Shown here: positions 7,343 to 14,764 of the stretch, piece after piece
Layout of the letters: the number at the start of each line of letters is the position of its first letter
How positions within the stretch are numbered: position 1 is the first letter of the stretch
Origin: Pseudomonadota bacterium
GTDB taxonomy: Bacteria > Pseudomonadota > Alphaproteobacteria > Caulobacterales > Caulobacteraceae
DNA length: 22,806 bases
Direction of reading: 5' to 3'
NCBI GenBank assembly: GCA_023412655.1
Contig: JAEYNH010000203.1
Location: 1 to 22,806, forward strand
The notes under the pieces: generated by a model
Told to the model about the DNA's origin: nothing
What the model saw: the letters and a program-made list of their open reading frames with translations, nothing else
The model's database searches: none
Translations under genes and position numbers: made by a program

Positions 7343-8328
7343 GAGCTGCGGCGGCCGCTCTGATCACGGCCGCGCTCTGTCTTTCCGGCTGCGAGAGGTC
7401 TCAACCCGCGGACCAGCCTGACGCCGGCGTCGCGGGAGCAACCGCGCCGGCGGCCGCTTCCCCTGCGCCTAAGCCGGTCTGGGTCGAGTGGAACTCCGAG
7501 GCGGACGGCAGCCCGAGGTCCTATCAGGCCGGGCCTTTCAACGTGACCATCGCCAAGGTGGCTGCGCCCGACGGCCTGCTGCGTCCAGTCCTCACCATCT
7601 CAGATGGGGACGGCCAACCGCTCACATTGCCCGGAGCCGAGGGCGGGCTCGGTGAGGTTTCGGCCGAGTTCACCGTCGCATCGCTTGACCGCCGCACTCC
7701 GGGACCGCAACTCCTCGTTCGCACCTTCACCTACGGCGCCCACTGCTGCTTCGACTACAAGCTCGTGGAAAGACAGACTGGGGACGGCGCGCGCAGATGG
7801 GCCATCCATGACCTTGGCCAGTTCGACGGAGCGGGCATGCCTGATCCTGAGGATGTCGACGGTGATGGTCGGCTCGAGCTGGTGGGCGGCGACCAGCGCT
7901 TTCTCTACGCCTTCACAGCCTACGCGTTCAGCGCGGTCCCGCCTCAGGTGCAAGAGGTGGTCGCTGGGCGGCTTGTCGATGTCTCCGCCGATCCCCGTTA
8001 CCGTCCGGCATACGCGCGGGAGGAGCCGGAGGCGCGCGCGGCCTGCGCAGCCTCAACATCCAATGAGCCGCGGCCGGGGGCATGCCTCGCCTACGCCGCG
8101 ACTATGGCACGCCTGGGCCGCATCAATGAAGCCTGGCCTTTGGTCGACACTGCCGATCCAACGCCTGGCGCGCGGAGAGCCTCAAGCGACACTGCGGCCG
8201 ACGCGGACTGTTGGGACGGCCGGACCTACTGCGACGGCAACCGCAAGTTGGCCATGATCTCGTTCCGCCAAAAGACGCAGCGCTTCCTCATCGACAACGG
8301 GTACCTGGACGTGAAGGCGATCAGATGA
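7339..8328 (+). CDS. Predicted lipoprotein, function unknown
   Basis: A 329-residue protein starting at a GTG that overlaps the purS stop (GTGA). It has a short lipoprotein signal peptide with lipobox LSGC and lipidated Cys18, so it should be membrane-anchored and face the periplasm. A Pro/Ala-rich linker follows. The body contains AHCCFDY (134-140) and DVDGDGRLE (172-180), a calcium-binding or FG-GAP-like acidic loop, and several later cysteines, including DCWDGRTYCDGN, that could form disulfides. I do not recognise a named family. The frame is open upstream inside purS, but that would lose the signal peptide. The stop overlaps the next lipoprotein start (ATGA). Why an envelope protein is coupled to a purine gene is unclear. 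Confidence 0.8.
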   Translation: MRAAAAALITAALCLSGCERSQPADQPDAGVAGATAPAAASPAPKPVWVEWNSEADGSPRSYQAGPFNVTIAKVAAPDGLLRPVLTISDGDGQPLTLPGAEGGLGEVSAEFTVASLDRRTPGPQLLVRTFTYGAHCCFDYKLVERQTGDGARRWAIHDLGQFDGAGMPDPEDVDGDGRLELVGGDQRFLYAFTAYAFSAVPPQVQEVVAGRLVDVSADPRYRPAYAREEPEARAACAASTSNEPRPGACLAYAATMARLGRINEAWPLVDTADPTPGARRASSDTAADADCWDGRTYCDGNRKLAMISFRQKTQRFLIDNGYLDVKAIR

Positions 8329-8696
8329 AGCGGCTTATTCCGCTGCTGTCCGCCATGATCTTGGCCGCCTGCGGGGAAGGCGCGGAGCCTTCCGTCACCT
8401 ACATGGCTCTCGATTGCACCCAACCTTTCGAAGCCCAAGCGGTGGCTCTCACGGCCCAGGCCAACCTCGTGGCGGCGCCCAAGAACCCCGCCGAACCATA
8501 CCGCTTCTATTCCAGCGCGGATGGCCGCACCTCCTACTTGATCACTGAGGCCACCGCCCCTGGCCACCCCGCGATCATGATGCAGCGAGCGACGGGCTCC
8601 GATGTTGTGACGACCGGCTGCCGCTATGGCGACCAGGCCAGCTACGAACAGCTGCACGCCTATCTAGACAGCCTCAAGACGTGGCGGCGGAAGTGA
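8325..8696 (+). CDS. Small predicted lipoprotein, function unknown
   Basis: A 123-residue protein with a clear lipoprotein signal (MKRLIPLLSAMILAAC, lipidated Cys16). The mature part is small and has two cysteines (ALDCTQ and TTGCRYG) that may pair. No family is recognised. Its ATG overlaps the stop of the preceding lipoprotein gene (ATGA), so the two are almost certainly translated together and may act together in the envelope. It ends 52 bases before purQ, which appears to have its own promoter. Confidence 0.78.
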   Translation: MKRLIPLLSAMILAACGEGAEPSVTYMALDCTQPFEAQAVALTAQANLVAAPKNPAEPYRFYSSADGRTSYLITEATAPGHPAIMMQRATGSDVVTTGCRYGDQASYEQLHAYLDSLKTWRRK

Positions 8697-8713
8697 TCCG
8701 GCCACGCTGCGAC

Positions 8714-8748
8714 TTGACGATTCCCTCCCCCTCGACCACCTGAGCGCC
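8714..8748 (+). promoter_or_regulatory. Putative purQ promoter, probably leaderless
   Basis: TTGACGA (8714-8720) matches the Caulobacter -35 consensus TTGACGS at six of seven positions and begins 35 bases before the purQ ATG. The -10 is not obvious. Standard geometry puts transcription start at or near the ATG, and the pyrimidine-rich stretch before the ATG has no Shine-Dalgarno sequence. This parallels purB. Confidence 0.45.
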
Positions 8749-9414
8749 ATGACCAAAGCCGCCGTCATCGTTTTTCCCGGATCCAACTGCGATCGCGACT
8801 GCAAGGTCGCGGTTGAGCGCGCTACGGGCGCTCAGGTGGACATGGTTTGGCATGGCGACACCGAACTGCCCCAGGGACTGGATCTGATCGTTCTGCCGGG
8901 CGGCTTCTCATATGGCGATTATCTTCGCTGCGGCGCCATGGCGTCGCTGTCGCCGATCATGGCTGAGGTGAAGCTGGCTGCCGAGCGTGGCGTGGCCACG
9001 GTCGGCATCTGCAATGGTTTCCAAATCCTCTGCGAGGCTGGCCTTCTGCCTGGCGCCCTGCTCCGCAACGAGAAGCTCAAGTACGTCTGCAAGCCCGTCG
9101 ACCTGGAGGTCACCAACTCCCAGACCCGCTTCACGGCGGGATACGCCGGCCGTCGACAGGTTTCGATGACGGTGGGTAATGGCGAAGGCAACTTCTTCGC
9201 TGACGAGCAGACGCTGGACCGCCTCGAGGGCGAGGGGCAGGTAGTGTTCCGTTATCTCGACAATCCGAATGGCTCGCTCCGCAACATTGCCGGCATCGTG
9301 AATGAGCGCGGTAATGTTCTCGGCATGATGCCGCACCCCGACCGCGCGTTCGAGGCTGAGCTAGGGTCCGCCGATGGCGCCATCCTGTTCCAGAGCGCCC
9401 TGGCTAGCGCCTAG
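8749..9414 (+). CDS. purQ: FGAM synthase glutaminase subunit PurQ
   Basis: A 221-residue class I glutamine amidotransferase that supplies ammonia from glutamine to PurL for FGAR to FGAM conversion. The nucleophile elbow is GICNGFQILCEAG with Cys88. The catalytic histidine is His196 in MMPHPDRAFE, where HPD replaces the more usual HPE. The oxyanion strand region LPGGFSYGDYLRCGA (49-63) is typical. It lies downstream of purS but is separated from it by the two lipoprotein genes, and from purL by over 5 kb. It ends convergently, 17 bases from the next minus-strand gene, with no clear terminator between. Confidence 0.96.
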   Translation: MTKAAVIVFPGSNCDRDCKVAVERATGAQVDMVWHGDTELPQGLDLIVLPGGFSYGDYLRCGAMASLSPIMAEVKLAAERGVATVGICNGFQILCEAGLLPGALLRNEKLKYVCKPVDLEVTNSQTRFTAGYAGRRQVSMTVGNGEGNFFADEQTLDRLEGEGQVVFRYLDNPNGSLRNIAGIVNERGNVLGMMPHPDRAFEAELGSADGAILFQSALASA

Positions 9415-9431
9415 CCAAAGCGCAGGACCGC

Positions 9432-9980
9432 CTATTCGCTGCGCTTGGCGCGAACACCCCGCGCCGATCCCACCTTCATGATGAAGCTACCGAGCGCGGC
9501 CCGTCGGATTTCGACCCTGGTTCCGGCCCGTGGTGGCGGCGAGATCGCCTCATTGTCGAGCTGCCGCCACACTCCCCCGTCTCTCAACTCAACGACCCAC
9601 CGATCCAGGGGGTCACGATGAGCTTTCCCGACTTCGCTGACGATACTCTCCAGCGGTCCCTCATCCCCCGCCGCCCGTTCGAACAGACTTAGCGAGGGAA
9701 GGTTGAAGCCGAAGGCGCCTCGCTGCGCCGCCTGCGCCTCTTTGCGGCGGACGATACTGATCTCGCCCGACCGTACCTGCTGGTCCAGCGCCGCATAGGC
9801 TGCGTCATAGCAGGCGCTCTTTGCCGCGGGCTCTGCGAGCGCCGCGCAGTCGGATAGCCCGCCTAGCGCTTCATCCGCCGGCTGCGCCACGACGCCGGTT
9901 GCCCCGAAGATGAGAGCCGACCCGACCAATGCACTGAGAAGCAAGCCCCGCCCGTCGGTCAGCGCCCTCCCGCGTAGCAT
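9432..9980 (-). CDS. Secreted protein, function unknown
   Basis: A 182-residue protein with a signal peptide ending near VVAQ (residue 33). The mature part starts with a cysteine pair, SDCAALAEPAAKSACYD (Cys45 and Cys57), typical of small periplasmic proteins of no known function. A C-terminal region WVVELRDGGVWRQLDN followed by a basic strand looks like a small beta domain. The frame extends to a GTG at 10004, but the ATG at 9980 is preferred because it follows GGGGAGAGGG and starts the signal peptide. It is convergent with purQ and divergent from the 183-residue gene at 10104. Confidence 0.7.
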   Translation of the reverse strand: MLRGRALTDGRGLLLSALVGSALIFGATGVVAQPADEALGGLSDCAALAEPAAKSACYDAAYAALDQQVRSGEISIVRRKEAQAAQRGAFGFNLPSLSLFERAAGDEGPLESIVSEVGKAHRDPLDRWVVELRDGGVWRQLDNEAISPPPRAGTRVEIRRAALGSFIMKVGSARGVRAKRSE

Positions 9981-10047
9981 TTCCACCCTCTCCCCGCCGA
10001 GCACCGCTTTACCGCCCCGTGAGCTCTTCCAGTGTAGCGCGTATCAA

Positions 10048-10088
10048 TGTTACGTTCGTTATTGCATCGCAAGGCCGGATTGTTACGT
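10048..10088 (+). repeat. Direct repeat TGTTACGT, possible operator
   Basis: TGTTACGT occurs at 10048-10055 and again at 10081-10088, 33 bases apart (about three helical turns). Both lie in the 123-base divergent gap upstream of the 183-residue gene. A related ATGTTAC sequence lies on the minus strand near 11500, upstream of the oxygenase gene. Confidence 0.35.
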
Positions 10089-10103
10089 CGGGAGGGGGCA
10101 AAG

Positions 10104-10655
10104 GTGGACAGGTCCGACCCGGAAGAAAGATCCGCGCTGGCGGCTTGCGTGGACGCGCAGAGGGCGTTTCATGCACTGAGTGGCTTGGCGACGGCGAAGC
10201 GTATCGCCGGCATATCGCTCTATCTTCAAGCGACCCAGCCTCTGAATCGGGAGGCCGCCCTCTCGATCGCTGCGCAAACCTTTGAATGTTGTCCGGGTCC
10301 AAGCCGCGGCGGCCTGAAGAAGGCGGCTTCCGAGGCAAGGGCCATCCTGGAGTTCGGAGCGGCTTCTTATCTCCCTGCCGACGTGGCCATGTTGCCGGAG
10401 CAGGATCTGCTAGCGGCTATCGCCAGCGCTGTGGGGCGCGTGAAGCTGCGTGAGGTCACTCGGGCCCGAGCCGCGGCCTTGGCTGGCGGCCGTGGAGGCC
10501 GTCCGACCGCGCGCCCGACGATTGCCTACGCGGCGATGCGCAAACTGCTGAGTCTGGTCGCGAGGGGCGATGCGGCCGCGAAGGCCGAACTGTCCGCCAT
10601 CCAGGATCTCATGGGGCGCCTCCGGGAGGCGGAACAGCCAGCGCCCAACCTGTGA
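10104..10655 (+). CDS. Protein of unknown function
   Basis: A 183-residue, alanine-rich, probably mostly helical soluble protein that I do not recognise. It has no signal peptide or membrane segment. The middle is a run of helices; a basic glycine-rich patch (ALAGGRGGRPTARPT) leads into a final helical stretch. The reading frame opens at 10047, but the GTG at 10104 is preferred since it follows a very strong GGGAGGGGG ribosome binding site at 10090-10097. It is convergent with the oxygenase gene (36-base gap) and may belong to the same oxygenase-receptor locus, given the shared TGTTAC elements. That link is inference. Confidence 0.65.
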   Translation: MDRSDPEERSALAACVDAQRAFHALSGLATAKRIAGISLYLQATQPLNREAALSIAAQTFECCPGPSRGGLKKAASEARAILEFGAASYLPADVAMLPEQDLLAAIASAVGRVKLREVTRARAAALAGGRGGRPTARPTIAYAAMRKLLSLVARGDAAAKAELSAIQDLMGRLREAEQPAPNL

Positions 10656-10691
10656 TCAACAGCCGGCCGTTTTTCGAAGCCATCCGTCCCC

Positions 10692-11414
10692 TCACCGCTC
10701 GCCGCTGCGGATAAACCAGCCCGTCAGCGACAGGCGCGGCTGGCTGGCGTAGGGGGCCACGGGGGCCACTGAGTGGGCCTGCGGGACACGGAAGACCGTC
10801 AGCACATTGAACCTGGGAACAAGGCCCCGGACGACATCGCCGTCGCTATCATGGAATAGCAACTGTCCGCCCCAGTCCGGGCGCCATCCGCGCGTAAAAC
10901 CCAGCGTGAAGGCGGCAATGCGGTCGTCCTGGCTATGGCTGTCATCGTGCAGGGTCAGGAAGTCGCCGGGCCGGTAATGGCTAGCCTGCACACGCACGCT
11001 GTCCACCGTTTCGCCGACGATGCGCGATGCCGCCTCCAGGAACGGCCGGCTTTGAAGGAATTCCGTCACCTGCGCGATCGGCTGATCTCCTGCCCGCGCG
11101 TACTCATCCTGCAGCGCATAGCTCCGATGGACGAAGGCAAAGCCGTTGGCTGCGCGTTTGATCGTGTCTCCCAGGAATTCCCGAACCCGCGCCTCACCAA
11201 AGCGGCGGACGACCTCGTCGCTAATTACAAGCGTCTGGCCAGCCGCATCGGGCGCCACGATGACGTATGGGAGCCTCGGCAGCAGATTGCCGATCGCCTC
11301 GGCAGAAGCGGCTTGAAGAAAGCCAGCCGCCTGGACGATCCCCGTTGTCCGGTAGCTTTCGGCAAGCTCCGAGAAGGCCAAATCGTCCCGAAGTCGGATA
11401 GGCGGAAGGCTCAC
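10692..11414 (-). CDS. 2OG-Fe(II) oxygenase, Tpa1/prolyl-hydroxylase type
   Basis: A 240-residue non-haem iron dioxygenase. The iron ligands are His156 and Asp158 (LTLHDDSH) and His214 (PQAHSVAP), and Arg227 (QPRLSLTGWF) should bind 2-oxoglutarate. The segment GWRPDWGGQLLF ... VPRFNVLTVFRVPQAHS matches Tpa1-like oxygenases common in Caulobacterales and Sphingomonads, often near TonB-dependent receptors. The GTG at 11414 is chosen since it follows a GGAG site and gives the usual N-terminus. A longer frame to 11522 would read through an inverted repeat that looks regulatory. The target of hydroxylation is unknown. Confidence 0.85.
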   Translation of the reverse strand: MSLPPIRLRDDLAFSELAESYRTTGIVQAAGFLQAASAEAIGNLLPRLPYVIVAPDAAGQTLVISDEVVRRFGEARVREFLGDTIKRAANGFAFVHRSYALQDEYARAGDQPIAQVTEFLQSRPFLEAASRIVGETVDSVRVQASHYRPGDFLTLHDDSHSQDDRIAAFTLGFTRGWRPDWGGQLLFHDSDGDVVRGLVPRFNVLTVFRVPQAHSVAPVAPYASQPRLSLTGWFIRSGER

Positions 11415-11488
11415 TTGGAATCGCTCCGGACTGGTTGCGGCTTCGGAGCCTAGCAGGCGCCATCTGCCTGCACTCAATGGCCGCTCTA

Positions 11489-11522
11489 GTGACGAAAATG
11501 TAACATCGGTACATTGAGTCAC
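11489..11522. promoter_or_regulatory. Inverted repeat, possible operator
   Basis: A nested dyad has outer arms GTGAC (11489-11493) and GTCAC (11518-11522) and inner arms AATGTA (11497-11502) and TACATT (11510-11515) around a 7-base centre, with the two halves offset by one base. It sits between the oxygenase and the receptor genes, in AT-richer DNA than its surroundings, as expected for a transcription-factor site. A GANTC site (GAGTC, 11516-11520) lies within it. Confidence 0.45.
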
Positions 11523-11544
11523 AGAAAAACACCGCTCCTATGTC

Positions 11545-11560
11545 ACATGCGGTTGCATGT
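11545..11560. promoter_or_regulatory. Second inverted repeat upstream of receptor
   Basis: ACATGC-GGTT-GCATGT is a perfect 6-bp inverted repeat with a 4-base centre. It is followed at once by TTGACC (11564-11569), a possible -35. A well-placed -10 was not found. It may be an operator for the TonB-dependent receptor gene that starts about 130 bases downstream. Confidence 0.4.
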
Positions 11561-11693
11561 ATCTTGACCGCAGGACGGCTTAGCCACACCCGGATAACAG
11601 AGCTCGCCAAAGGGGTTGGCGAGGGGGGCATGACCGGCGCGCCGCGAGATCCGCGGGCGCTGGCCTGCGAGCTATATCTGGAGCGTTCCAAAA

Positions 11694-14606
11694 ATGATGA
11701 GATCGTCCATCCGTACGCGCCTTTTGGCGTCAACGGTTTTCGGGGCTGTGCTTGTCTCCTCTCCGGCGCTGGCACAGGACGTCGAGGAACTGGTGGTCAC
11801 CGGTTCGCGTATCGCGCGTCAGGACCTGGTGTCGGTTAGCCCGGTCGCGACCGTTGGCGAGGCCGTCCTCGAGGCCTCGGGCGTGGTCAACACCGAGAAC
11901 TTGCTGGCGACGCTGCCGCAGGCGGCTCCTGGCGTCACCGGAACGGTCAACAACGGCAATGGTGGCGTTTCCACGGTCAACCTTCGCGGCCTGGGCGCCA
12001 ACCGGACGCTCGTGCTGGTTGACGGCCGCCGCCAAGTTCCGACGACCTCGTTTGGTACGGTCGACATCAACCTGATCCCGCCCGCCCTGATCAGCCGGAT
12101 CGAGGTCGTCACTGGTGGCGGCTCGGCGGTCTATGGCTCCGACGCCCTTTCGGGCGTCGTCAACTTCATCCTCAAGAAGGACTTCGAGGGCTTCGAGTTC
12201 TCGGGCGGCTATGCGGCCACCGACGAAGGCGACGCGGCGATCTACACCCTGGACGCCACCATGGGCGCCAGCTTCGATCGCGGCAACGTCGTGCTGAGCC
12301 TCGGCTACAACAAGCGCGAGGCCATGTTCCAGGGCGACAGCCCGCAGAAGAAGCTTCTGCTGTCGCTCGGCGAGCCGCCGGCCAGCTCTCCGAACCGCGT
12401 GCTGATCTTCTCGGGCTCGGGGGCCGAGGAATTCGGCCGCGTGAACAACTTCGTGGCCCAGCGCTTCCCGACCCTCCCGGGCGTGAACAACAACTCGGCC
12501 AATTCGGCGCTCTTCCTAACCGACGGCAACGTGCGCCTCTACGCCGGCGCCCCGGACACCTACAATTTCGCGCCGGTGAACTACCTGCAGACGCCACAGG
12601 AGCGCTACTCGGTGACGGCCCTCGGCCGGTACGACATCACAGACACCATCGAGGCCTATGCGAAGGGTAACTTCGTCGCCAGCGAGATCACCACCCAGCT
12701 GGCTCCGACGCCCATCGGCAACCGGATCTTCCGCTTCAGCCTGGACAACAACCCGTTCCTGACGGCGGCGGCGAAGCAGGCTCTGAACACCCTCGGCTCC
12801 ACGACGCCGTACTCGATCCCGGCCGGTAATCCGTCCGCCGGCACCTTCACCGACGTGGATACCGATGGCGACGGCATCTTCGATACGGTCACCGGCGTGT
12901 TCAACCGGCGCCTGACGGAAGTTGGCCCGCGCATCTCGGACTTCCAGTTCTATGGCTACCAGCTGCAGACCGGCGTCAGGGGCAAGATCGACGCGATCAA
13001 CGGTTCGTGGGACGCCTACTTCCAGTACTCGGCCACTCACGGTTCAAACTCGCTGATCGGCGACACCAGCCTGGCGCGCATCCAGCAAGCGCTGCTGCTC
13101 AACGCCTCCGGTACCGGGTGCCTTGATCCGTCGGGCGGCTGCGTGCCGATCAACCTGTTCGGCAAGGGTAACATCAGCGCCGCCGCGGCGAACTTCATCT
13201 CGACGCGGATCAACTCGTCGCAGGACTACCAGCAGATCGTGGCGTCTGGCGTGGTCAGCGGGGACACGGCCAACTTCTTCAGCCTGCCGGCCGGCCCGAT
13301 CGGTTTCGCCCTCGGCGCCGAGTACCGCTCGGACGAGTTCGACTTCCGGCCCAGCCAGGACCTCGCCGTCGGCAACCTGACCGGCTTCAACGCCTCTCCG
13401 CCGGTGAGCGGCTACTTCGACGTGTACGAGATCTACAGCGAAGCCCTGATCCCGCTGATCAAGGACATGCCCTTCATCGAAGAGCTGAACCTCGAACTGG
13501 CCGGCCGCCTCTCAGACTACTCCTCGCAGTCCAAGGCGACCAAGACCTACAAGGTCGCCGGGGACTGGAAGGTCATCGAGGATCTGCGGCTGCGCGCCTC
13601 CTACAACCGCGCCGTCCGCGCCCCGTCGGTGGGTGAACTGTTCCGCCCGCAGGGCAACAGCTTCCCGACTGCCACCGACCCGTGCTCGTTCCAGGGCAGC
13701 CCGAACGCCCAGGTCCGCGCGGCCTGCGTCGCCTCCGGCGTCCCTGCCGATCTGGTCGGCGTCATCCAGGCCAACTCGCAAACCCAGACGATCACCGGCG
13801 GCAACCCGGACCTCGAGCCGGAAAACGCCGACACCTACACGGCTGGTTTCGTCTGGACGCCCAGCTTCGTCCCGAACCTGGCGGTCACGGTCGACTACTT
13901 CAACATCAAGATCAAAGACCTGATCACCAGCTTCGGCAGCTCCACCGCCAACGTGCTGGCGGTCTGCTACGGCCCGATCGTCGGCGGCTCGCCCTCCTCG
14001 CCGTACTGCCAGGCCATCAATCGCCTGGCCAACGGCTCGATCCTGAACGTCTCGCTACAGGATCGTAACGTCGCCACCATGAAGGCCGAGGGCGTCGACG
14101 TCTCCGTCAGCTACCGGTTCGACGTGGCCGACCTGGGCCTCGGCGACTGGGGCACGGTGAACATGCGCACCCTCTACACGAACACGTGGGAGAACACGTT
14201 GGTCCCCGACGCCATCTCCACGCCCGTGAAGTGCGCCGACAAGTTCGGCCCGCGCTGCAACGGCGGCGGCACCGGCGTCATCCCGCGCCACAAGCTGAAT
14301 ACGTTGGTGAGCTGGGATTACGGCCAGTGGGGCGTCAATGTGATCTGGAACCACCTCGACGACGTCACCGACGACAACCCGGCGGTCAGCTACATCGTCG
14401 AGAAGATCGGTGCGAAGAACTACATCGACATGTCCGTCGATTTCGCGGCGACGGAGAACGTCGACTTCACCGTGGGGGTGCGGAACCTGACCCAGGAGTC
14501 CTATCCGGTCCTGGGCGGCAACGCCTCGCCCTCGAACAGCGGCTACCCGAACACCTATGACGTTCTGGGCCGGGTGTTCTTCGCGAACTTCAAGCTCCGC
14601 TACTAA
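11694..14606 (+). CDS. TonB-dependent outer-membrane receptor
   Basis: A 970-residue outer-membrane receptor for active uptake of a ligand energised by TonB-ExbB-ExbD. It has a signal peptide (to about residue 28, PALAQ), a TonB-box-like ELVVTGSRI, a plug domain with NLRGLGANRTLVLVDGRR and GGGSAVYGSDALSGVVNFILKK, then a large beta-barrel ending in FFANFKLRY with the terminal aromatic residue needed for barrel assembly. An acidic DxDxDGDGxxD loop (residues 387-397) may bind calcium. Four closely spaced cysteine pairs suggest loop disulfides. GGAG precedes the first of two adjacent ATG codons. The ligand is unknown. The divergent 2OG-Fe(II) oxygenase suggests iron or peptide nutrition. Confidence 0.95.
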   Translation: MMRSSIRTRLLASTVFGAVLVSSPALAQDVEELVVTGSRIARQDLVSVSPVATVGEAVLEASGVVNTENLLATLPQAAPGVTGTVNNGNGGVSTVNLRGLGANRTLVLVDGRRQVPTTSFGTVDINLIPPALISRIEVVTGGGSAVYGSDALSGVVNFILKKDFEGFEFSGGYAATDEGDAAIYTLDATMGASFDRGNVVLSLGYNKREAMFQGDSPQKKLLLSLGEPPASSPNRVLIFSGSGAEEFGRVNNFVAQRFPTLPGVNNNSANSALFLTDGNVRLYAGAPDTYNFAPVNYLQTPQERYSVTALGRYDITDTIEAYAKGNFVASEITTQLAPTPIGNRIFRFSLDNNPFLTAAAKQALNTLGSTTPYSIPAGNPSAGTFTDVDTDGDGIFDTVTGVFNRRLTEVGPRISDFQFYGYQLQTGVRGKIDAINGSWDAYFQYSATHGSNSLIGDTSLARIQQALLLNASGTGCLDPSGGCVPINLFGKGNISAAAANFISTRINSSQDYQQIVASGVVSGDTANFFSLPAGPIGFALGAEYRSDEFDFRPSQDLAVGNLTGFNASPPVSGYFDVYEIYSEALIPLIKDMPFIEELNLELAGRLSDYSSQSKATKTYKVAGDWKVIEDLRLRASYNRAVRAPSVGELFRPQGNSFPTATDPCSFQGSPNAQVRAACVASGVPADLVGVIQANSQTQTITGGNPDLEPENADTYTAGFVWTPSFVPNLAVTVDYFNIKIKDLITSFGSSTANVLAVCYGPIVGGSPSSPYCQAINRLANGSILNVSLQDRNVATMKAEGVDVSVSYRFDVADLGLGDWGTVNMRTLYTNTWENTLVPDAISTPVKCADKFGPRCNGGGTGVIPRHKLNTLVSWDYGQWGVNVIWNHLDDVTDDNPAVSYIVEKIGAKNYIDMSVDFAATENVDFTVGVRNLTQESYPVLGGNASPSNSGYPNTYDVLGRVFFANFKLRY

Positions 14607-14618
14607 GGCCGGGGGGCG

Positions 14619-14644
14619 ACGGCCGGCGGCGAACCGCCGGCCGT
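14619..14644 (+). terminator. Hairpin after the receptor gene
   Basis: A perfect 11-bp stem, ACGGCCGGCGG / CCGCCGGCCGT, with loop CGAA begins 12 bases after the receptor stop. It lacks a T run, so it may protect the 3' end or act with the second hairpin just downstream. Confidence 0.55.
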
Positions 14645-14653
14645 TGTAGGGGG

Positions 14654-14686
14654 AAGGGCGCTGCAGTTCCTGGCAGCGCCCTTTTT
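14654..14686 (+). terminator. Intrinsic terminator of the receptor gene
   Basis: A perfect 11-bp stem, AAGGGCGCTGC / GCAGCGCCCTT, with an 8-base loop runs directly into a five-T tract (14682-14686). It separates the receptor unit from purL. Confidence 0.88.
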
Positions 14687-14749
14687 CGTGGCCGGAGCCG
14701 TTCGGGCCGCGGATCGGCCACCGCGCTATCGCCCTTCCACGAGAGTCCC

Positions 14750-14764
14750 GCTATTAGGCGCCCC
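14750..14764 (+). promoter_or_regulatory. Possible -10 element of purL
   Basis: GCTATTAG (14750-14757) partly matches the Caulobacter -10 GCTANAWC and lies about 7 bases from the purL ATG, which would make purL leaderless or nearly so. No convincing -35 is seen. The AGG inside the same sequence could instead serve as a weak ribosome binding site. Confidence 0.25.

Noticed and set aside
11415..11522. N-terminal extension of the oxygenase to a GTG at 11522
   Set aside because: It would translate an AT-rich inverted repeat that looks like a control site, and the family N-terminus begins at the GTG at 11414.
11540..11839. 99-residue plus-strand frame ahead of the receptor
   Set aside because: It overlaps the receptor signal peptide in another frame, covers the probable control region and has no convincing ribosome binding site or family.
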